Shown here one piece after another: positions 7,384 through 14,005 of a stretch of 15,008 nucleotides of DNA. The notes below the pieces were generated by a model. That model worked only from the letters and a program-made list of their open reading frames with translations. It was not told where the DNA came from and did not search any database. Every line of letters begins with the position of its first letter. Position 1 is the first letter of the stretch. The DNA comes from UBA6115 sp964534515 (lineage in GTDB: Bacteria; Bacillota; Clostridia; Christensenellales; Aristaeellaceae), in the NCBI GenBank assembly GCA_964534515.1, contig CAZHPW010000059.1:1-15008 (forward strand). The letters are read 5' to 3'. The position numbers and the translations under genes were made by a program.

Positions 7384-7920
7384 TTACCTCTCAAGCGGAA
7401 ACAATTTGTTTTCTTCCAGCGCCAGTAAAATGGGGGGGATGATGAGGATGTGGAAGACAATGCCCGGCAGCGCCCTTACAAATGCGGCGGCCCAGAACAT
7501 CTGTAAAGTAAAGGGGTTGCCCAGCGCCGAGTGAACGGCAAAGCTGGCAACGCCCCAGACCAGACGGCCAAACAGCATGGCCAAAATCAAGGCCGCGTAC
7601 AGCCCCGGAATGCTCTTGGGCAGTGCCTTATATAACAGCGCCGCGAAAGCACCGTAGGCGGCTAATTCAAAAGCCATAATGAGGGCAACCGGAATCATGG
7701 GCGGCATGCCCACAATCAGGGAGCGCAGAAGCGGCGTGATAAACCCGATGAGGAGGCCGTAGGGTAGCCCGCAGACAAAGCCGCAGAGCAGTACAGGGAT
7801 GTGCATTAAGCTCATCGCGTTGCCCAATTGCATGTTGTTGGCCGTTAAGAAGGGCAGCAGGATGCCCAGCGCCAGAAAGAGGGCGGCCAGGGTCATTTTT
7901 AGGATTTTGTTGTTTCTCAT
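7384..7920 (-). CDS. ECF transporter substrate-binding (S) component, substrate unknown
   Basis: A 178-residue integral membrane protein with about six hydrophobic segments (approximately 8-27, 38-60, 62-72, 76-98, 105-130 and 142-168). This is the size and layout of vitamin-type ECF S components. The small-residue-rich first helix (TLAALFLALGILLPFL) is the type that docks to the EcfT subunit. HIPVLLCGFVCGLPYGLLIGF (40-60) and PLLRSLIVGMPPM (63-75) are typical of an S subfamily in Clostridia annotated only as 'ECF transporter S component'. No EcfA/EcfA'/EcfT genes are present, so it should use a shared energizing module encoded elsewhere (group II). It starts at ATG 7918-7920 with GAAAGGA 7 nt upstream. 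Its leader folds so as to hide that site. DUF3842 follows. The class is confident; the substrate cannot be read from the sequence. Confidence 0.88.
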   Translation of the reverse strand: MRNNKILKMTLAALFLALGILLPFLTANNMQLGNAMSLMHIPVLLCGFVCGLPYGLLIGFITPLLRSLIVGMPPMIPVALIMAFELAAYGAFAALLYKALPKSIPGLYAALILAMLFGRLVWGVASFAVHSALGNPFTLQMFWAAAFVRALPGIVFHILIIPPILLALEENKLFPLER

Positions 7921-7928
7921 GTGAATAT

Positions 7929-8003
7929 CCTTTCAAAAGCGCTTAGCCTGCTTCAGAAAGGCCACGGTGCCTTCATGACACCCTTGTAAATTTGCGCTGC
8001 AAT
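7929..8003 (-). promoter_or_regulatory. Structured 5' leader of the ECF S gene (candidate SD-sequestering riboswitch-like element)
   Basis: In the transcript, CCTTTCTGAAGC (7961-7950) can pair with GCTTTTGAAAGG (7940-7929) around a 9-nt loop, with one T-T mismatch and one G-T wobble. The second arm contains the Shine-Dalgarno GAAAGG of the ECF S gene. An upstream hairpin AAGGC-loop-GCCTT (7973-7958) uses the same CCTT bases, so the two stems exclude each other. A further GGTG/CACC pairing (7982-7979 with 7969-7966) competes with the first hairpin. This is the logic of a translational riboswitch or another leader switch. It does not match the THF, TPP, FMN, preQ1, purine or cobalamin consensus motifs that I know. 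Candidate only. Confidence 0.45.
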
Positions 8004-8009
8004 GGTGTT

Positions 8010-8038
8010 ATCCTAAGGCACAAAAGCGCGCCCGTCAA
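8010..8038 (-). promoter_or_regulatory. Promoter of the ECF S - DUF3842 unit
   Basis: On the complement strand TTGACG (8033-8038), a 17-nt spacer and TAGGAT (8010-8015) make a good sigma-A-type promoter. Transcription would start near 8003, giving a leader of about 80 nt. Confidence 0.75.
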
Positions 8039-8058
8039 GCAAGTGAACGCGATTTTGT

Positions 8059-8066
8059 GGTATGAT
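8059..8066 (+). promoter_or_regulatory. Extended -10 promoter of the DUF3783-mutY unit
   Basis: The sequence TGGTATGAT contains a -10 hexamer TATGAT at 8061-8066 preceded by an extended -10 TG. No good -35 was found at the usual distance. It lies about 35 nt before the DUF3783 start and is divergent from the ECF promoter. Confidence 0.55.
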
Positions 8067-8099
8067 ATTTGGGATTATCCTTGAAAGGAACGAATTTGT

Positions 8100-8489
8100 A
8101 TGAACCGTGCCATGGTTTTGTGTTACAACCTCAAAGGCGAGCGCGCCGATATGGTCAGGGAGCTGGCGGAGAAAGCCGGTATCCAGGCCTTTTTGGTGCC
8201 GGAAGAGGCCTATCTTCAGACCATCGGGGCGCTCTGCGGCATTGCTGAGCCCACCGATGAAGCGCACACCGGGGAAGGCTTTCCCCATGAAATGATGCTC
8301 ATGGCTTTTCTGGAAAAGGGCATGTTGTCCCGCTTTTTGGACAGCTTCCGCGAGGTGGGCATCCCCTCCATTCCGCTCAAAGCCATGCTGACTGAGAACA
8401 ACAGCAAATGGAACTCCCTTCAGCTGCACTCGGAATTGATGGAGGAGTTTACCTACTTTAGCAACCTTCAAAAGAAAAAGAACTCCTGA
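8100..8489 (+). CDS. DUF3783 domain protein
   Basis: A 129-residue soluble protein. The stretch GIPSIPLKAMLTENNSKWNS (about residues 87-106) followed by LHSELMEEFTYF is the hallmark of the DUF3783 family, which is common in Clostridia and has no known function. The N-terminal part (MVLCYNLKGERADMVRELAEKAG) resembles a small alpha/beta unit. The ATG at 8100 has AAAGGAA about 10 nt upstream. The stop TGA overlaps the mutY start by one base (TGATG at 8487-8491), so mutY translation is probably coupled to it. No catalytic motif is visible. Confidence 0.85.
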   Translation: MNRAMVLCYNLKGERADMVRELAEKAGIQAFLVPEEAYLQTIGALCGIAEPTDEAHTGEGFPHEMMLMAFLEKGMLSRFLDSFREVGIPSIPLKAMLTENNSKWNSLQLHSELMEEFTYFSNLQKKKNS

Positions 8490-9559
8490 TGCTTGAGGAC
8501 AGGGCAAAAGCCAGGAAGATAACCGGCATTTTGATGGACTGGTACGCCAAAAACCAGCGCTCCTTCGCCTTTCGCGGCACCAAGGATCCCTACCGCGTAT
8601 GGCTGAGTGAAATCATGCTCCAGCAGACCAGGACGGACACGGCAGGGCCCTATTATGAGCGCTTCCTGCGGCAGTTTCCCGATGTCTTTGCTTTGGCTAA
8701 GGCCGGTGAGGACGAAGTTTTAAAGGCCTGGGAAGGCCTGGGCTACTACACCCGTGCGCGCAACCTGCACAAGACGGCCAAGCTCATCGCTGAGTCGGGC
8801 GGTGTCTTTCCCAATACCTCAGCCGCGCTTCAGCAATTGCCCGGGGTCGGGCCTTATGCCGCGGCGGCCATCGCTTCCATCGCCTTTGATGAGCCGGTGC
8901 CCGCGATGGACGGCAACCTCAATCGGGTCATCAGCCGACTTTTTCTGATCACTGAGGACGCGGGCAGCCCCAAGGGCAAGTCCGTTTTGCGCGGCCTGGG
9001 GGAAGACCTCATGCCCGAAACCGGCGCCGGGGATATGAACCAGGCGCTCATGGACCTGGGGGCAACCATTTGCCTGCCGGGCACGCCGGATTGCGCCGTC
9101 TGCCCGGTATCTGCCCATTGTGCGGCTTACTTGACCGATGATCCCTCCAGGCTGCCGGTCATGAAGGCCAAACCCCAGCCCAAGCAGGTTCCCGTCGCTG
9201 TGGTCATTGCCCACCATGCGGGCCAAGTCCTTTTAACCAAGCGGAAGGAAGCGCTGCTGAAAGGCTTGTATGTTTTTCTGCTCAATGAGGGGGATGACAG
9301 CGAAGACGGAGCTTTGGCTGTTCTGAACAAACACCATCTGACGGCCAATAACCTAAAAGAAGTGGGCGCCGCCCGCCACGTGTTCACCCACCGTGTATGG
9401 CAGATGCGCGTCTATTTGGCGGATGTCAAGCCATTGGGAAAAATGGACAGCCTGGTCCCGGCGGACGCGCAGACTCTGTCTAATTTGCCGCTGCCCACCG
9501 CCATGAGCAAGGCCAGGCAGACCGCGATGGACTTCTTACAGGGTATTGGCGGTGTGTAA
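8489..9559 (+). CDS. mutY: A/G-specific adenine glycosylase MutY
   Basis: A 356-residue base-excision repair enzyme that removes adenine mispaired with 8-oxoguanine. The catalytic core is complete: E41 in WLSEIMLQQTR (38-48), the helix-hairpin-helix LPGVGPYAAAAIASIAF (117-133) and the catalytic aspartate D141 in PAMDGNLNRVISRL (138-151). The [4Fe-4S] cluster has the spacing C195-X6-C202-X2-C205-X5-C211. The C-terminal part (about 232-350) is the MutT-like 8-oxoG recognition domain, with HVFTHRVWQMRVY. The usual WEFP motif there is replaced by YVFLLNEG (about 258-265). The ATG at 8489 overlaps the DUF3783 stop and has no strong SD of its own, consistent with translational coupling. The length is normal. 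Confidence 0.97.
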   Translation: MLEDRAKARKITGILMDWYAKNQRSFAFRGTKDPYRVWLSEIMLQQTRTDTAGPYYERFLRQFPDVFALAKAGEDEVLKAWEGLGYYTRARNLHKTAKLIAESGGVFPNTSAALQQLPGVGPYAAAAIASIAFDEPVPAMDGNLNRVISRLFLITEDAGSPKGKSVLRGLGEDLMPETGAGDMNQALMDLGATICLPGTPDCAVCPVSAHCAAYLTDDPSRLPVMKAKPQPKQVPVAVVIAHHAGQVLLTKRKEALLKGLYVFLLNEGDDSEDGALAVLNKHHLTANNLKEVGAARHVFTHRVWQMRVYLADVKPLGKMDSLVPADAQTLSNLPLPTAMSKARQTAMDFLQGIGGV

Positions 9560-9572
9560 AGCGCTGACGCTA

Positions 9573-9581
9573 TGTTATAAT
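9573..9581 (+). promoter_or_regulatory. Extended -10 promoter of the YbjN-like gene
   Basis: TGTTATAAT contains a perfect TATAAT (9576-9581) with an extended -10 TG (9573-9574). There is no good -35 at 16-18 nt. It lies just past the mutY stop and 31 nt before the next start codon, so the downstream gene has its own promoter. Confidence 0.7.
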
Positions 9582-9612
9582 CAAACAAAGATACGTTAAG
9601 GAGGTTCATCTC

Positions 9613-10145
9613 ATGAAGCGCTTGCTGGTATTCCTTCTGGTACTGGTCCTTGGTTTATCTGCCGTGACCGCTTTGGCCGAGGAAGAAGCCAAAGAGGCCA
9701 CCGTCGCTCAGCTCAACGACATGGTGCGCGAATTTCTTGACAACTATGACTACACCTACACTTATATGACAATAACTACTCGCTTGAATTTGAACTGGAT
9801 GGTATTTTAAAGTCCTGCGTGGTGGATGTCTGGGTGTTCTATGACGCCATCTACATCAGCGCCATCCCGGACTTGAGCGTGCCCAACAAAAACCTGGAAA
9901 AACTGTCCGTCGCCATCGCGCTGGCCAATTCCGATGTCTTCTACTCCCAGTTTGGCATCAATTTCTCTGAGAACAAGTTCTACGCCCGCGCGGTCCAGCT
10001 GGTTGAAAAAACCATGCCCGGCTTTGAGGAATTGGATGTCCTCTTCCACCAGCCCATGTATGACCTGGAGGAATACGGTGATGCCCTCTACGCGGTATCC
10101 CAGGACGGCGCTGACCCTTATGACGAGATTTCCAAAATCGATTAA
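9613..10145 (+). pseudogene. Secreted YbjN-like protein gene, broken by a frameshift
   Basis: The first part (9613-9810, 65 codons) encodes a clear signal peptide (MKRLLVFLLVLVLGLSAVTALA) and a start DMVREFLDNYDYTYTY, then runs into a stop. From about 9768 the -1 frame continues without a stop to 10145 (DNNYSLEFELDGILKSCVVD, then FYDAIYISAIPDL and so on). Joined, the frames give a protein of about 177 residues resembling the YbjN/T3SS-chaperone-like fold, with a helix NKNLEKLSVAIALANSD and a second one FYARAVQLVEK. The two frames can only be joined between 9750 and 9810. The best place is TATAT at 9763-9767, where an extra dinucleotide (or one lost base) restores the frame. The second part has no SD before its first ATG (9819). 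AAGGAGG (9598-9604) precedes the first ATG by 8 nt. It may be a real pseudogene, slippage in a subpopulation or a sequencing error. The YbjN assignment is moderate. Confidence 0.75.
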
Positions 10146-10162
10146 AATTATCTGATACAAAG

Positions 10163-10194
10163 ACACACCCCCAGGCAAAAGCCCGGGGGTGTGT
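10163..10194. terminator. Bidirectional hairpin between convergent genes
   Basis: The stem ACACACCCCC / GGGGGTGTGT (10163-10172 with 10185-10194) is extended by GGC-AAAA-GCC at the tip with one mismatch. It is very stable and lies between the converging YbjN-like gene and the dipeptidase gene. The T tracts on both sides are short, so termination is plausible but not textbook. Confidence 0.8.
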
Positions 10195-10207
10195 GCTTAA
10201 TGCGATT

Positions 10208-11107
10208 TTAGATGCGCTTAAAGTAGTTGATGAAGTTTTCACCGGCGATGGCTTTGATGCTGTCTTCGGAATACCCCCGCCGCCTTAGCCCTTCAATCAG
10301 ATTTGGGAAGTCGGCCGGGTTGTCCAAGCCTTCGGGCTTGGAGGAAATGCCGTCAAAATCACTGCCGTAGCCAACCTTGCCCTCCCCACCCATCTGGTGC
10401 ATGTGGTCAATGTGGTCAATGACCGTGTCGATGGTGCAGGGGGCATTGTCCGGTGCCAGGAAAGCGGGGTAGAAGTTGACGCCTACAAAGCCGCCGTGCG
10501 CGAACAAGTCTTTGAGCTGTTCATCCTTTAGGTTCCTGGGGTGTTCGCACAGCGTGTGGCAGCAGGAGTGGCTGGCCAGGGGAGGGGCGTCGGTGCGGTT
10601 TAGGATGTCATAAAAGCCGGGGATGTTCAGGTGGGACACGTCAACGGCAATGTGCTGGCGCTGCATTTCGCGCACAAACTTCAGCCCCTGGGCTGTCAGG
10701 CCGTCTGATTGGTTGATGGCCGCCGGGGTCGCCAGCTTGTTCGCGTGGTTCCAGGTCACCCCGGCCATGCGGACGCCGAGCCTGCGGTAATTGGCTATCT
10801 CCTCAATGTCATCGCCAAACACCTCGCTGCCCTCAACCGACAGCATAAACTTGGTTTCACCGTCTTTGAGGGTCAGGGGGTCATCGGTTTTGATCCAGCC
10901 CTGGCTTTCCAAGCGCTGAACCGCGCTGAGCATTCGCTCCACATGCGCCTTGATGGCGGGGGGATTGATGTTCAGCCCCACAAACAAGGCCAGCACCTGC
11001 AGGCTCACGCCGCCCTTCTTTAAGCGCTCAAGGCTTAAGTCATAGGGCTCCTCATGCGCTTCCGCCATGCGAAAGAGCGTATCGGCATGCGTGTCGCAGA
11101 GAATCAT
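10208..11107 (-). CDS. Membrane dipeptidase (renal dipeptidase-type, peptidase family M19)
   Basis: A 299-residue zinc dipeptidase of the M19 amidohydrolase superfamily, which hydrolyses dipeptides including D-amino acid-containing ones. The metal ligands are all visible: H7 and D9 (DTHADT), E92 (SVEGSE), H159 (DVSHLN), H180 (ASHSCC) and the acidic GSDFDG (D250). WNHANKLA (119-126) and CEHPRNL (187-193) are also typical. There is no signal peptide, so unlike the mammalian enzyme it is cytosolic. The ATG (11105-11107) overlaps the GH130 stop by 4 nt (ATGA), showing operon structure and coupled translation. The link to a sugar phosphorylase is not explained by a known pathway; general nutrient scavenging or peptidoglycan peptide turnover is possible. 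Confidence 0.95.
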   Translation of the reverse strand: MILCDTHADTLFRMAEAHEEPYDLSLERLKKGGVSLQVLALFVGLNINPPAIKAHVERMLSAVQRLESQGWIKTDDPLTLKDGETKFMLSVEGSEVFGDDIEEIANYRRLGVRMAGVTWNHANKLATPAAINQSDGLTAQGLKFVREMQRQHIAVDVSHLNIPGFYDILNRTDAPPLASHSCCHTLCEHPRNLKDEQLKDLFAHGGFVGVNFYPAFLAPDNAPCTIDTVIDHIDHMHQMGGEGKVGYGSDFDGISSKPEGLDNPADFPNLIEGLRRRGYSEDSIKAIAGENFINYFKRI

Positions 11108-12087
11108 TCGTTGTCCATGGGATGGGCTTTGATGTAGTTGAGCACCTCATCCACGGTTGTGAAGCAAAGCCCGGTTACGGTGTCCGCGCAGCCATAGTAG
11201 ATGGCGATGCGGCCGGTGTCCGCGTCGGTCAGCGCCGCGCAGGGGAAGGCCACGCCGGGGACGTCGCCGGTCAATTCATACTGGGTTTCCGGCCCCAAGA
11301 GGTACCAGTTGCCGCGCACCTTGACCTTCCAGGGCTCATCAATGTCCAGCAAGGCCGCGCCAAAGCGGTAGACATATCCGTTGCAGGTCGTGATAACGCC
11401 GTGGTAAATCATTAGCCAGCCTTCGTCCGTCTCAATCGGGGTCGGGCCCGCGCCTACCTTGGTAGACTGCCAGCCGCCGGCCGTGCCAAAGACATGGCGG
11501 TGTTTGCCCCAATAGACCAGGTCCTTGCTCTGGCTGACAAAGATGTCGCCAAAGGCGGTGTGCCCGGTGTCGGAAGGACGGCTTAACATCATGTAGTGGC
11601 CGTTGATTTTGCGGGGGAAGAGCACGCCGTTGCGGTTATAAGGTAAAAACGCGTTTTCCAATTGATGGAAGGTCTTGAAGTCCTCCGTCCAGCCCAGGCC
11701 GATGGTCGGGCCGTGGTAGCCGTTGCACCAGACCACATAATACTTGCCCTCAACCTCGCACACGCGCGCGTCATAGCGGTATTCAAAGCGGGTCACCTCG
11801 TCCTCGCCCTCAAACACCAGGGGCTCGTGGTTGATGTTCCAGTTGATGCCGTCATCAGAGAAGCCGGCAAAGAGGTTCATCTCAACGCCCTTGTTGTCAC
11901 AGCGGAAGACGCCCGCGTACTTGCCGTTGAAGGGCACGGCGGCGGAGTTAAACACGCTGTTGCTGGAAGGAATCGCGTCACGCTTGATGATGGGGTTGTT
12001 GCTGTAGCGCCATACGGGCGTTTTGCAGTCCTTTGGCTTGTCCTCCCAGGGCATATTGGGCAATGCTTTTCCGATAATCTTTGCCAT
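11104..12087 (-). CDS. Glycoside hydrolase family 130 beta-mannoside phosphorylase
   Basis: A 327-residue cytosolic enzyme of the GH130 five-bladed propeller family, which cleaves beta-mannosides with phosphate to give mannose 1-phosphate. Family features are NPIIKRDAIP (31-40), FNSAAVPF (46-53), AGVFRCD (58-64), the general acid D106 in FEYRYDARV (101-109), WCNGYHGPTIGLG, LPYNRNGVLFPRKING, MLSRPSDTGHTAFGDIF, GAGPTPIET and GVAFPCAAL. The pattern resembles the manno-oligosaccharide and beta-1,2-mannobiose phosphorylases more than mannosylglucose phosphorylases, but linkage specificity cannot be settled by eye. The ATG at 12085-12087 is chosen over one 8 codons upstream because AAGGAGGT (12092-12099) precedes it by about 4-5 nt. 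It overlaps the M19 dipeptidase gene. No mannose transporter or epimerase is nearby. I found no clear promoter in the 100 nt upstream. Confidence 0.93.
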   Translation of the reverse strand: MAKIIGKALPNMPWEDKPKDCKTPVWRYSNNPIIKRDAIPSSNSVFNSAAVPFNGKYAGVFRCDNKGVEMNLFAGFSDDGINWNINHEPLVFEGEDEVTRFEYRYDARVCEVEGKYYVVWCNGYHGPTIGLGWTEDFKTFHQLENAFLPYNRNGVLFPRKINGHYMMLSRPSDTGHTAFGDIFVSQSKDLVYWGKHRHVFGTAGGWQSTKVGAGPTPIETDEGWLMIYHGVITTCNGYVYRFGAALLDIDEPWKVKVRGNWYLLGPETQYELTGDVPGVAFPCAALTDADTGRIAIYYGCADTVTGLCFTTVDEVLNYIKAHPMDNE

Positions 12088-12118
12088 CTTGACCTCCTTA
12101 TATAAATCCATGATAACA

Positions 12119-12171
12119 AAAAAGCCTGTCTTTCTTATCCTAATTCAATCAGCATAAAGCGGGCAGGCTTT
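12119..12171 (-). terminator. Possible terminator after the HPr-like gene
   Basis: AAAGCCTG (complement of 12164-12171) pairs perfectly with CAGGCTTT (complement of 12121-12128), and a T run follows. It lies about 20 nt past the HPr-like stop. The loop between the arms is long (about 35 nt), which is unusual, so efficiency is uncertain. Confidence 0.55.
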
Positions 12172-12189
12172 GATGGTTTGCTGGGAGCC

Positions 12190-12417
12190 TTACAGAATAA
12201 AGGCTTTCAGTTCATCCAGAAGGTCATCGCACTCATCCGCGTAGACTTCAAGCGTGATGGGCTTGCTCAAATCCAGGGAGAAGATGCCCAGGATGGATTT
12301 CGCGTCCACAACGTGGCGGCCGGCGCGCAGGTCCATGTCATAATCATAACGATTGGCAACATTGACAAAGGTCTTGACTTCCTCAGCAAAACTGAGCTTG
12401 ATCGGGATTGATTTCAT
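12190..12417 (-). CDS. HPr-like protein lacking the active-site histidine
   Basis: A 75-residue protein with the HPr fold pattern. AKSILGIFSLDL (39-50) aligns with the HPr segment KSIMGVMSL that holds the regulatory Ser46, here S41, and ANRYDYDMDL (21-30) aligns with the segment before it. The active-site motif GxHARPA is absent: by alignment the position of His15 is F10 and that of Arg17 is E12. It therefore cannot relay phosphate from enzyme I to sugar permeases, but could be phosphorylated on serine by HPr kinase, like Bacillus Crh. Similar His-less HPr proteins are widespread in Clostridia. It starts at ATG 12415-12417 with GGAGGT 8 nt upstream and has its own promoter. A role in carbon catabolite control is inferred only. 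Confidence 0.85.
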   Translation of the reverse strand: MKSIPIKLSFAEEVKTFVNVANRYDYDMDLRAGRHVVDAKSILGIFSLDLSKPITLEVYADECDDLLDELKAFIL

Positions 12418-12447
12418 TTTCTTTTACCTCCAGTAATAACCTGTGTT

Positions 12448-12476
12448 AGTATACACAATTTGGTCATATCAGACAA
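12448..12476 (-). promoter_or_regulatory. Promoter of the HPr-like gene
   Basis: On the complement strand TTGTCT (12471-12476), a 17-nt spacer and TATACT (12448-12453) with TGTG just before it make a good sigma-A-type promoter. Transcription would start near 12441, giving a short leader of about 25 nt. Confidence 0.78.
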
Positions 12477-12501
12477 GGGACTTTTGTGCCTTTTGGCAAT
12501 T

Positions 12502-12518
12502 AAGCGAACAAATCGCTT
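12502..12518 (-). terminator. Weak hairpin after gltX
   Basis: A 6-bp stem AAGCGA / TCGCTT with a 5-nt loop lies about 20 nt past the gltX stop. On the complement strand it is followed only by AATTG, so it is a weak terminator candidate. Some read-through into the HPr-like gene is possible. Confidence 0.4.
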
Positions 12519-12537
12519 GGGTGGTTTCTGACCCGGC

Positions 12538-13986
12538 TTAGGCCAGTTGCTCAATCGCGCTGTTTAAGCGTTTCATGCTTTCATCCCGTCCCAACAGATA
12601 CGCGATTTCAATCGCGCCGCCCGGGGTGGACAGCAGGCCTGACAAGGCAATGCGCAGCGGCCAGAGCACGGTGCCGTTTTTCATGCCCGCTTCCTGGATG
12701 CCGGAAATCAGAGCCTGGTGGATGTTATCCTCACTCCACTCGCTCACCTTGTTCAGCAAGTCCCTGGCCAGCGTCAGCGCCGGGCGGACGCTCTCCATGC
12801 TGCTCTTTTGCTTTTTGTTGTCATACAGCGCTGTCTCAAACTCCGGCCTTTCCTTCAGGAAGGAAATCATGTCCGGAATCCGGTTGAAGACCTCGGTGCG
12901 CCCCTGCATCAATTCCGCCAGGCGCTTGTAATCAACGTCCGTTCCTTCAAGCGCTTCATCAAACCAGGGCTTTGCCATCTCAAGGTAGGTTTCGCTTGGC
13001 AACTTTCTGATGTACTCGGCGTTGAACCAGGTCAGTTTGTTGATGTCAAAAATTGCGGGGGATTTGGACAAGCCTTCCACGCTGAAGGCCTCCACCAATT
13101 CGTCCATGGTGAAAAACTCCCGCTCATCCCCGGGATTCCAGCCAACCAAAGCCAGGTAATTGATGAGGGCCTCGGTCAGGTAGCCCTTTTTGATGAAATC
13201 GCTGTAATAGGCGTCGCCGTCGCGCTTGGACAGTTTGTGCTTGCTGTCACGCATGACGGTGGGCAGGTGGATGTATTCGGGTACCGGCCAGCCCAGCGCC
13301 TTGTAAAGCAGGTTGTACTTGGGCGTGGAGGACAGGTACTCCATGCCCCTGATGACATGGGTGATGCCCATTAAGTGGTCATCAATCACGTTGGCGAAAT
13401 TGTAGGTCGGCATGCCGTCCGCCTTGATGAGCACCATGTCGTCCAGCGTCTCATTGGGCGCTGAGATATGGCCGTAGACCAGGTCGTCAAAGCCGCTGTC
13501 GCCTTCAAGCGGCGTGTTCTGGCGCACCACATAGGGCAGACCGCTCTTGAGTTTCTCTTGAATCACGTCAGCGCTCAAGTGCAGGCAGTGCTTGTCGTAT
13601 TTCCAGGTCTCGCCCTTGGCTTCAGCCGCGTCCCTGCGCTCCTGCAGTTCTTCCTTGGTGCAGAAGCAGTAGTAGGCGTCGCCTTTTTCAATCAGTTCCT
13701 TGGCATAGGGCAGGTAGGTGTCCTTGCGCTCAGACTGAACATAAGGTGCTACCGGGCCTCCCACGTCGGGGCCTTCATCCCAATTGATGCCGCAGCCCTT
13801 GAGCGTGTCATAGATGACATCCGTCGCGCCTTCCACGTAGCGCTCCTGGTCGGTGTCCTCAATGCGCAGGATAAACTTGCCGTTGTTTTTCTTTGTATAC
13901 AGGTAGCAGTACAGCGCCGTGCGCAGACCGCCCAGATGCATAAACCCGGTGGGGGAGGGGGCAAACCTGGTGCGAACTTGGGTCAT
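12538..13986 (-). CDS. gltX: Glutamyl-tRNA synthetase
   Basis: A 482-residue class I aminoacyl-tRNA synthetase that charges tRNA-Glu in the cytosol. The HIGH-type signature is in RFAPSPTGFMHLGGLRTAL (7-25, H17) and the KMSKS-type signature is KLSKR (251-255). A zinc site like that of E. coli GluRS is seen as C107-x-C109 and C134-x-H136. The C-terminal anticodon-binding domain contains GLSKSPAIFDINKLTWFN and ends with a normal tail (GLLSTPGGAIEIAYLLGRDE). The ATG at 13984-13986 has AAGGAAG 8-9 nt upstream. It starts 19 nt after the glnS stop, so the two genes form one operon. The length is normal. Coexistence with GlnRS suggests that this GluRS need only charge tRNA-Glu. Confidence 0.98.
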   Translation of the reverse strand: MTQVRTRFAPSPTGFMHLGGLRTALYCYLYTKKNNGKFILRIEDTDQERYVEGATDVIYDTLKGCGINWDEGPDVGGPVAPYVQSERKDTYLPYAKELIEKGDAYYCFCTKEELQERRDAAEAKGETWKYDKHCLHLSADVIQEKLKSGLPYVVRQNTPLEGDSGFDDLVYGHISAPNETLDDMVLIKADGMPTYNFANVIDDHLMGITHVIRGMEYLSSTPKYNLLYKALGWPVPEYIHLPTVMRDSKHKLSKRDGDAYYSDFIKKGYLTEALINYLALVGWNPGDEREFFTMDELVEAFSVEGLSKSPAIFDINKLTWFNAEYIRKLPSETYLEMAKPWFDEALEGTDVDYKRLAELMQGRTEVFNRIPDMISFLKERPEFETALYDNKKQKSSMESVRPALTLARDLLNKVSEWSEDNIHQALISGIQEAGMKNGTVLWPLRIALSGLLSTPGGAIEIAYLLGRDESMKRLNSAIEQLA

Positions 13987-14005
13987 TTTTGTCTTCCTTT
14001 ATTGT

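Noticed and set aside
8014..8022. Longer apparent stem GTGCCTT / AAGGCAC around the ECF leader (8022 to 7967)
   Set aside because: The first arm overlaps the predicted -10 box and lies upstream of the predicted transcription start, so it would not be in the RNA.
9768..9819. Programmed -1 frameshifting in the YbjN-like gene
   Set aside because: No X-XXY-YYZ slippery heptamer or strong downstream hairpin was seen at the junction. A mutation or read error is simpler.
9819..10145. Independent 108-codon gene starting at 9819
   Set aside because: There is no SD before the ATG, and coding similarity extends upstream of it in the same frame to about 9768, so it is the second part of the frameshifted gene.
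12718..13374. 218-codon rightward open frame inside gltX
   Set aside because: It is the antisense shadow of a conserved tRNA synthetase, with no SD and no recognisable domain.
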